From: Herbaspirillum lusitanum P6-12
Lineage (GTDB): Bacteria; Pseudomonadota; Gammaproteobacteria; Burkholderiales; Burkholderiaceae_D
Assembly (NCBI RefSeq): GCF_000256565.1
Contig: NZ_AJHH01000130.1
Coordinates: 1 to 39,201, forward strand
Reading direction: 5' to 3'
DNA length: 39,201 nt
Part shown: positions 33,648 through 39,201 of the stretch, piece by piece
Layout of the letters: each line of letters starts with the position of its first letter
How positions within the stretch are numbered: the first letter of the stretch is position 1
Notes under the pieces: generated by a model
Databases searched by the model: none
What the model was told of the DNA's origin: nothing
The model's input: only the letters and a program-made list of their open reading frames with translations
Translations under genes and position numbers: made by a program

Positions 33648-34461
33648 ATGCCCGAATTACCCGAAGTAGAAGTCACCCGGCGCGGCGTCGCTCCCCATCT
33701 CGAGGGGCAGACGGTCGCGGGAGTGGTGACGCGCCACAGCGGATTGCGCTGGCCGTTTCCCGTCAATCTGAATGAACTGCTGAGCGGACGCATCATCCGT
33801 TCGACCGGGCGGCGCGGCAAATACCTGCTGATCAATTTCGACCATGGCACGCTGATCGTGCATCTCGGCATGTCGGGACATCTGCGCATTTTGCCGCCGG
33901 GTATCGTGCCGCAAAAGCACGATCATTTCGATCTGGTGGTCGGCAAGCCGATCAACCGATCCGCGTCGTTTCGGCGCCGTGCTGTGGCATGACAATGCCG
34001 ACGGCGACATCGAAGAGCACACGCTGCTGCGCGGGCTTGGCCTGGAACCGCTGGAAGACAAATTCTCCGCGCGCGAGCTGCATCGCCAGACGCGCAACCG
34101 CAGCGCGCCGATCAAGCAGGTGCTGCTGGCCGGCGACATCGTGGTCGGCGTCGGCAACATCTATGCGTCGGAAAGCCTGTTCAAGGCCGGCATCAATCCC
34201 AAGACGGCGGCCGGCAAGATCAGCCTGCCGCGCTATGAAAAATTGGTGACGGCAATTCGTGAGACGCTGGCCGCCGCCATCGAGCAGGGCGGCAGCAGCT
34301 TGCGCGACTTCATCGCCGTCAACGGCCAGTCGGGCTATTTCCAGCAAAGTTATTTCGTCTACAGCCGCACCGGCCAGGCTTGCCGTATCTGCACCACGCC
34401 GATCCGGCAGATCAAGCAGGGCCAGCGCTCCACCTTTTATTGCGTGGTCTGCCAGCGATGA
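33648..34461 (+). pseudogene. mutM: Formamidopyrimidine-DNA glycosylase, frameshifted
   Basis: The two parts together make MutM/Fpg, which removes 8-oxoguanine. The first frame starts [13 protein letters not shown], with the catalytic P2 and E3, and continues to [11 protein letters not shown]. The second resumes [14 protein letters not shown] and runs to the end. The C-terminal zinc finger is intact (CRICTTP...FYCVVCQR, spacing C-x2-C-x16-C-x2-C). The frames change at about 33954. Families usually have two further residues between GKPI and TDPRRFG, so a net loss of five bases fits better than a one-base insertion. As written, translation stops at 33992 with no catalytic C-terminus. ATG 33648 is the conserved start. 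mutY follows with an overlap of four bases. Confidence 0.85.
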
Positions 34462-35573
34462 AGCGCGTCCTCAACAACACCGAGGCGGCGCAGGATTTCG
34501 CCGATCCGACATTTTCAGCCGCGGTGATCGGCTGGCAAAAACAGCACGGTCGCCATGCCTTGCCGTGGCAAAACACACGCGATGCCTATCGCATCTGGCT
34601 GTCGGAGATCATGTTGCAGCAGACGCAGGTCACGGCGGTGATTCCCTACTATCAGAAATTCCTGCAGAGTTTTCCTACCGTCGAGAGCCTCGCGGCGGCG
34701 CCGTCCGAAGCGGTGATGGCGCATTGGAGCGGACTCGGCTATTACACCCGTGCGCGCAACCTGCATCGTTGCGCACAGCGCGTGACGGCGGAATACGGCG
34801 GCCGTTTCCCGGATGATCCTGAGTTGCTGGCGGATCTTCCCGGCATCGGCCGTTCGACGGCGGCGGCGATCGCTGCGTTTTCCTATGGCAAGCGCGCGGC
34901 GATTCTGGATGGCAACGTCAAGCGGGTGTTTGCGCGCGTGTTCGGCGTGGAAGGTTTTCCCGGCGCCAAAGCGGTCGAAGACCAGCTGTGGCGCCGTGCG
35001 GTGGCGCTGCTGCCGCAGGCCGACATGGAATCGTATACGCAAGGATTGATGGATCTCGGCGCAACCTTGTGCGTGCGGGGCAAGCCTGCCTGCGACCGCT
35101 GTCCGCTGGCGCCGCGCTGCGTGGCGCTGGCGACCGGCCGCACGGCGGAACTGCCGGTGCGCAAGCCGAAGAAGGCCGTGCCGGAAAAGGAAACCATGAT
35201 GCTGGTGGTCAGCGAAGGCAAGGACGTGTTGCTGGAGCAGCGTCCCGACAGCGGCATCTGGGGCGGCTTGCTGTCCTTGCCGGAATTGCCGCCGAGTTCA
35301 GATGCCGATGCCTTCGGCGTAGCGGTGGAGGGCGCGATGCAAGCGTTCGGCGTCATCGCGGCATGCCGCAAACTGCAACCGTTCTCGCATGTCTTCACGC
35401 ATTTCAAGCTGCATATTTCACCGTACCAGGTAGTGCTGGAAAAGCGTCATCTGCACGTCGCGGAATCGGTCCATGTCTGGTATCCGATCGCGCAGCTGGC
35501 CGATGCGCCGTTGCCGGCGCCGGTCAAAAAATTATTGCTGGGGGTATTGCAGACGGACGACTTGCTGAACTGA
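34458..35573 (+). CDS. mutY: A/G-specific adenine glycosylase
   Basis: A 371-residue MutY, which removes A mispaired with 8-oxoguanine. The catalytic E50 ([12 protein letters not shown]) and D151 (LDGNVKRV) are present. The helix-hairpin-helix is [15 protein letters not shown], and the 4Fe-4S ligands C205, C212, C215 and C221 have the standard C-x6-C-x2-C-x5-C spacing. A NUDIX-like C-terminal domain follows ([11 protein letters not shown]). ATG 34458 overlaps the mutM stop (ATGA), so the two GO-system genes are coupled. The protein is complete, in contrast to mutM. Confidence 0.95.
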   Translation: MKRVLNNTEAAQDFADPTFSAAVIGWQKQHGRHALPWQNTRDAYRIWLSEIMLQQTQVTAVIPYYQKFLQSFPTVESLAAAPSEAVMAHWSGLGYYTRARNLHRCAQRVTAEYGGRFPDDPELLADLPGIGRSTAAAIAAFSYGKRAAILDGNVKRVFARVFGVEGFPGAKAVEDQLWRRAVALLPQADMESYTQGLMDLGATLCVRGKPACDRCPLAPRCVALATGRTAELPVRKPKKAVPEKETMMLVVSEGKDVLLEQRPDSGIWGGLLSLPELPPSSDADAFGVAVEGAMQAFGVIAACRKLQPFSHVFTHFKLHISPYQVVLEKRHLHVAESVHVWYPIAQLADAPLPAPVKKLLLGVLQTDDLLN

Positions 35574-35607
35574 CGTCGTCGGTGGTGTCGGCATCGTCGA
35601 TCCTGCC

Positions 35608-36471
35608 TCAGCCGAGCTGGCGATGCCGCACCACGACATTTTCCTGCGCGGCAAAATGTTTCGCCAACTGCTCGACGATGTACACCGAGCGATGCTGACC
35701 GCCGGTGCAACCGATGGCGACCGTGAGATAACTGCGGTTGTCGCGCTTGAACGATGGTAGCCACTTCTCCACGAAGTTGCGGATGTCGCCGAGCAGATCC
35801 TGTACCGCCGGCAAATCCTCAAGGAATTCAATCACCGGTGCATCGCGCCCGGTCAATGGCCGGAGCCGCAGGTCGTAATGCGGATTGGGCAGCATGCGCA
35901 CGTCGAACACCAGGTCGGCATCGAGCGGCACCCCGAACTTGAATGCGAAGGATTCGAACAGCACCGTCAGGCTGGCGCGGCTGGTGTCGATCAGATCGCG
36001 GATCCAGGCGCGCAACTTGTTGGCGCTCAGGTTGGAGGTGTCGATCACGTGACCGAGCCCTTCGACCGCGCTCAGCATTTCGCGCTCCTTGTGAATGCAC
36101 TCGGTCAGCGTCATGCGATCGCTCGGATTCTGGTTGGGCAGCAAGCGATGCGACAACGGATGGCTGCGGCGCGTTTCGGAAAAACGCGTGACCAGCGATT
36201 CGGTGGTGGCGGTCAGGAAGAACACCTTGACGTCGTGGCCCTGGTCTTTCAGCCATTGGATATCGGGACCCAGGCCGGCCAAGGAGTCCGCGCTGCGCGC
36301 GTCGGTGGCCACGGCCATGGTGTCGTCGCCCTCTTTCAAACGCGTTTCCACCAGGCTGCGCAGCAGGGCCGGCGGCAGGTTGTCGACGCAGAAATAGCCG
36401 GCGTCTTCCAGTACATGGAGAGCCACCGATTTGCCGGAGCCGGATATGCCGGTAATGAGGACGATACGCAT
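35608..36471 (-). CDS. rapZ: RNase adapter protein RapZ
   Basis: A 287-residue RapZ/YvcJ-like P-loop protein. Walker A is GISGSGKS at residues 8-15, followed by the conserved [14 protein letters not shown]. The C-terminal half carries [20 protein letters not shown]. In E. coli RapZ guides RNase E to the GlmZ small RNA to control glmS; in this group the same role is unproven. It lies downstream of hprK and ptsN in one direction, a common nitrogen-PTS arrangement, and converges with mutY across a 34-bp gap. Confidence 0.94.
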   Translation of the reverse strand: MRIVLITGISGSGKSVALHVLEDAGYFCVDNLPPALLRSLVETRLKEGDDTMAVATDARSADSLAGLGPDIQWLKDQGHDVKVFFLTATTESLVTRFSETRRSHPLSHRLLPNQNPSDRMTLTECIHKEREMLSAVEGLGHVIDTSNLSANKLRAWIRDLIDTSRASLTVLFESFAFKFGVPLDADLVFDVRMLPNPHYDLRLRPLTGRDAPVIEFLEDLPAVQDLLGDIRNFVEKWLPSFKRDNRSYLTVAIGCTGGQHRSVYIVEQLAKHFAAQENVVVRHRQLG

Positions 36472-36604
36472 GAGTAGGATGATACCCCAAGCCTGAGTCT
36501 AAATCTGAGTCTGGGTCAGTATTTTGTCAGCTTAACGCCTGCGCGGTCTATGTGCACGGCGCGTGGAAAATCTTTACCTGACTTTGCTTTTATCCGTTCG
36601 CGGC

Positions 36605-37539
36605 TTATTCGCCGTTCATCGCCTTGCGCTGGCGATCGATGAATTCCTTGAGCGTGTCGATGCCGCGCAATTGCAGGATGGTGTTGCGCACCGCCGCTTC
36701 CAGCAGCACCGCGATATTGCGGCCGCCACCGGGATCACCACTTTGCGGATCGGCAAACCGAGCACGTCTTCGAATTGCGCATCGAGCGGCAAGCGCTCGT
36801 AATTTTCTTCCAGCGTGCTGCGGCGGACCAGATGCACGATGAGTTTCAGGCGCATTTTACGGCGCACCGCTGTTTCGCCGAAGATGGCCTTGATGTCGAG
36901 CAAGCCAAGGCCGCGCACTTCCAGCAAGTTTTGCAGCAGCGGCGGGCAACGGCCCTCGATCATGTTGGGTGCAATGCGCGCAAATTCGACCGCGTCATCG
37001 GCCACCAGGCCGTGGCTGCGCGAAATCAGTTCCAGGCCCAGCTCACTTTTGCCCAAGCCGGATTCACCGGTGATCAACACGCCCACGCCAAGCACGTCCA
37101 TGAAGACGCCGTGCATGGTGATCTGCTGCGCCAGTTTCTTCGACAGGTAGACGCGCAGGTAATCGATGACTTGCGCGGCCGGCAGCGGCGTGGAGAACAG
37201 CGGAATGTTTTTTTCGTCGCAGATGGCCAGGATGTCGGGCGGGGTCGCCAGGCCTTGCGCGATGATGAAGGCGGGCGGTTCGCCGGCGACCAGTTCCGCG
37301 GTCTGGTAGGCGCGCGAGGTGTTCGAAAGACGTTGGTAGTACTCGGTTTCCTGGTGGCCGAAGACCTGGATGCGGCCGGGGTGGATCAGGTTCAAGTGAC
37401 CGACCTGGTCGGCGGCGGAGGCGGCGTCGCCGGAGATCAGGCGTTCACCGCCAGGGAAGCCGGCAAACCAGCCCAGTTGCAACGATTCGCGATTTTCTTC
37501 ATACAGTTGCTGTATCGATAACGCGGTAAATGAAGGCAT
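36605..37539 (-). pseudogene. hprK: HPr kinase/phosphorylase, 3' frameshift
   Basis: An HprK that would be about 312 residues if repaired. HprK phosphorylates a serine of HPr-type proteins in the PTS. The N-terminal domain is intact ([18 protein letters not shown]), as are Walker [15 protein letters not shown] and the [11 protein letters not shown] signature. Near 36720-36735 the frame changes after VVIPVAA. The correct tail [16 protein letters not shown] and onward to KAMNGE, ending at 36605, lies in another frame. The site reads GCGGCCGC where GCGGCCGGCCGC would be expected, consistent with a four-base loss. As written the last 40 or so residues are wrong and the frame runs to about 36616. 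A sequencing compression is a plausible alternative. Confidence 0.85.
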
Positions 37540-37630
37540 GGTTCTCCGATTCCGATAGGGCGGTCAATGGCGTGGTTGAGCTGTATGAGCAACCGGTGCG
37601 AACGACATCGCATCGTTCGCGGCGCTTCGT

Positions 37631-38104
37631 TTAATTGGTTTTTTCCAGCGACGGCTGCCAGGTTACCAGGCGCGAATAGACCGACGCCTGGTCCGGGTCG
37701 GAGATCAATTCATTGCGGAAGGCATTGTCCGAAAACATCTCTGCAATTTCGGACAGGATTTCCAGATGCTGCTGGGTGACATTGTCGGGAATGAGCAGGA
37801 AGATCAGCAGCTTGACCGGTTCGCCGTCAGGAGACTCGAAAGGAATCGGTTCGGCCAGACGCATGAACAGCGCCAGCGGTGCTTTCAAGCCCTTGATGCG
37901 GCCGTGCGGAACGGCGACTCCATGGCCCAGTCCTGTCGAGCCGAGTCGTTCGCGTGCAAACAGGTTTTCGGAAACGGTCGAGCGGGCGATGCCGCTGTTG
38001 TTTTCAAAGGTAAGTCCGGCTTGTTCGAATGCTCGTTTTTTGCTGGAGACTTCTAGATCCAGAATGACGTTCTCTGGGGACAGGATTTTTGCAAGATTTG
38101 TCAT
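37631..38104 (-). CDS. ptsN: PTS-Ntr EIIA protein
   Basis: A 157-residue PtsN (EIIA-Ntr), a regulatory phosphoacceptor of the nitrogen PTS. The phosphorylated histidine is H67 in LGHGVAVPHGRI. Other family stretches are ENLFARERLGSTG and LLIFLLIPDNVTQQHLEIL. The start codon at 38104 gives MTNLAKILSPENVILDL. It is followed by hprK and rapZ in the same direction. The usual upstream hpf and rpoN genes are not present; pagP is instead. Confidence 0.95.
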   Translation of the reverse strand: MTNLAKILSPENVILDLEVSSKKRAFEQAGLTFENNSGIARSTVSENLFARERLGSTGLGHGVAVPHGRIKGLKAPLALFMRLAEPIPFESPDGEPVKLLIFLLIPDNVTQQHLEILSEIAEMFSDNAFRNELISDPDQASVYSRLVTWQPSLEKTN

Positions 38105-38280
38105 GACACAAAAGAAGGCGCTAGATAGGCTTTTGTGCAGGATTATAGGCTTCTTTGGGAGTTACGCAATGAATTCCGGTGTTGCCTCATTGCAAACAAC
38201 ACTATTGCCGGGAAGAAGCCCCGCAAGCTGCCGCAGCGGTACGACAGGCTTGCTTTACGGGCGAAACGCTCCGGCAAAAA

Positions 38281-38877
38281 TTACATCTCGATGCGACCGA
38301 AAACCAGCAATACGTCGCCGCTGTTCTTGTTCGACGACAGGCGCGGCACGTAGGCAAACATCACCTTGGCTTTCTTGGTGCCGATCGAAGCCAGCGGCAA
38401 CGGCACCGGGAACGGCACGCCGCCGAAATAATCCTGCCGGCTCATCAGCATCGCGGTGCCGCCGATGCCCAGTTCCAGCGGCGTATGACCAATCGGATAA
38501 ACCCATTCATAGGCATAGCCGGCCATGATTTGCGGGTGGCGATGTGAATCCTTGAGCACGAAACCGTACAACGACTCGTCGTTGCCGCGTTCGTTGCGCA
38601 TGGTCTTGCCGTAGCCGAGGCCCCAGGCGTGCTCGTTCAGTTGGTCGAGCTTTTCCTTGGTATAGGTGCTGCGGCCGTGATGCGCCAATCCCGATACGTA
38701 AATCGCATCGTCTCCCTTGTCGACGATTTCCGAGGCGTGATCCTTGATGGATTGCCACCAGCTGAATTCGTCGCTCTGTTGCGCCATGGCGGGAAGCGAA
38801 GTCGCGGCGCAGCCGAGCGCAAAGGCGCCGGCAAGCAAGGTGCGGGAGGAGCGAAAGGAGGAAAGTAATTGGCTCAT
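38281..38877 (-). CDS. pagP: Lipid A palmitoyltransferase PagP
   Basis: A 198-residue outer-membrane beta-barrel enzyme that transfers palmitate from phospholipid to lipid A. The signal peptide ends at LPAMA before QQSDEF. The catalytic residues by family alignment are H67 (AHHGRSTY), D110 and S111 (FVLKDSHRHP). The barrel continues with AGYAYEWVYP, PVPLPLASIGTKKA and YVPRLSSNKNSGDVLLVFGR. ATG 38877 is chosen to start the signal peptide, but the ribosome site is weak. It lies upstream of ptsN in the same direction with 176 bp between, in which no gene is recognised. Confidence 0.88.
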   Translation of the reverse strand: MSQLLSSFRSSRTLLAGAFALGCAATSLPAMAQQSDEFSWWQSIKDHASEIVDKGDDAIYVSGLAHHGRSTYTKEKLDQLNEHAWGLGYGKTMRNERGNDESLYGFVLKDSHRHPQIMAGYAYEWVYPIGHTPLELGIGGTAMLMSRQDYFGGVPFPVPLPLASIGTKKAKVMFAYVPRLSSNKNSGDVLLVFGRIEM

Positions 38878-39201
38878 ATTTTTATTGGCTATTTCTACTA
38901 TTTGTTGATGGTGTCGACAGACGATTGCTGCCGGCAGGAAACTGACCAGATTTCTGCGCCGTAAAAAATCGACGTAGCGATGCCCTGGACGAGCATTGAG
39001 CATTGCCTGGCGATGGAGTCGAGAGTGAGACCGGATCATTGCACAAGAAGTTTTATGCAATATCGATAAATCGTTTCAAAATGTTGCGGCCGAAATGAGC
39101 GGAAACGCCGCCTGCCGCGAGGGCAGGGCGTTACGCGGCAGGCTCCGCGATGTAATGGTTTTGTAACAAAGTCCCTCGATAATAATGGAATAAAGCAGTC
39201 A
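38878..39201. other. Gene-free right end with the pagP upstream region
   Basis: No convincing coding sequence is seen. The left half should hold the pagP promoter (minus strand). The last 50 bases carry a Pho-box-like pair and an AT-rich -10-like stretch pointing right. Confidence 0.5.
39151..39186 (+). promoter_or_regulatory. Pho-box-like repeat and candidate promoter
   Basis: TGTAAT (39151-39156) and TGTAAC (39162-39167) repeat at 11-bp spacing, as in PhoB sites, and ATAATAAT (39179-39186) follows as a possible -10. It points to a gene beyond the right edge. The match is partial. Confidence 0.3.

Noticed and set aside
38808-38877. A lipoprotein signal in PagP (ALGC near residue 23)
   Set aside because: The lipobox is poor and a normal cleavage site LPAMA follows; PagP is a beta-barrel protein, not a lipoprotein.

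Overview
The window reads as a GC-rich (about 60% by eye) betaproteobacterial chromosome segment, most likely Oxalobacteraceae and Herbaspirillum-like. The main reasons are the block TPR lipoprotein-lolB-ispE-tRNA-Gln-prs-rplY, the block mutM-mutY / rapZ-hprK-ptsN, a long-form (Ctc-type) L25 and a type II-like asparaginase. The genus is inferred from gene order and remembered protein character, not from a search. There is no phage, plasmid or CRISPR signal; the only mobile-type gene is a REP-associated tyrosine transposase.

Left part (1-7.8 kb): a TetR regulator is divergent from a tightly packed eight-gene operon: FAD-dependent COG2907 oxidoreductase, DUF1365 protein, CFA-synthase-like methyltransferase, chalcone-isomerase-like exported protein (frameshifted here), GPH-type MFS carrier, DUF3833 lipoprotein, SDR and NTF2/SnoaL-like protein. 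Several junctions overlap by 4 bases. Together they look like a membrane fatty-acid tailoring pathway. Three ATTGGTAG repeats at exact 20-bp steps lie between the regulator and the operon.

Middle (7.9-19.5 kb): opgD (periplasmic glucan); an UPF0016/MneA-type manganese exporter behind a yybP-ykoY riboswitch with a readable terminator/antiterminator switch; a periplasmic asparaginase with an internal deletion; amn (AMP nucleosidase); a divergent YbfB-type MFS/LysR pair with a LysR box; a C-rich candidate small RNA; nhaR; a zinc-ribbon protein followed by TerC; and the transposase with REP-like repeats.

Right part (19.6-39.2 kb): gltB-gltD (glutamate synthase), an M61 peptidase, rplY and prs, tRNA-Gln(UUG), ispE, lolB, a TPR lipoprotein, the GO-repair pair mutM-mutY, the PTS-Ntr/RapZ group rapZ-hprK-ptsN, and pagP. 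A Pho-box-like promoter points out of the right edge.

A recurring oddity is loss of short segments inside otherwise conserved genes. There are frameshifts in the chalcone-isomerase-like gene, mutM and hprK, and in-frame gaps in gltB (glutaminase HQRFS motif) and the asparaginase (about 29 residues). The three frameshift sites and my reconstruction of the lost gltB stretch are palindromic or repetitive, so sequence or assembly error is a serious alternative to real gene decay.
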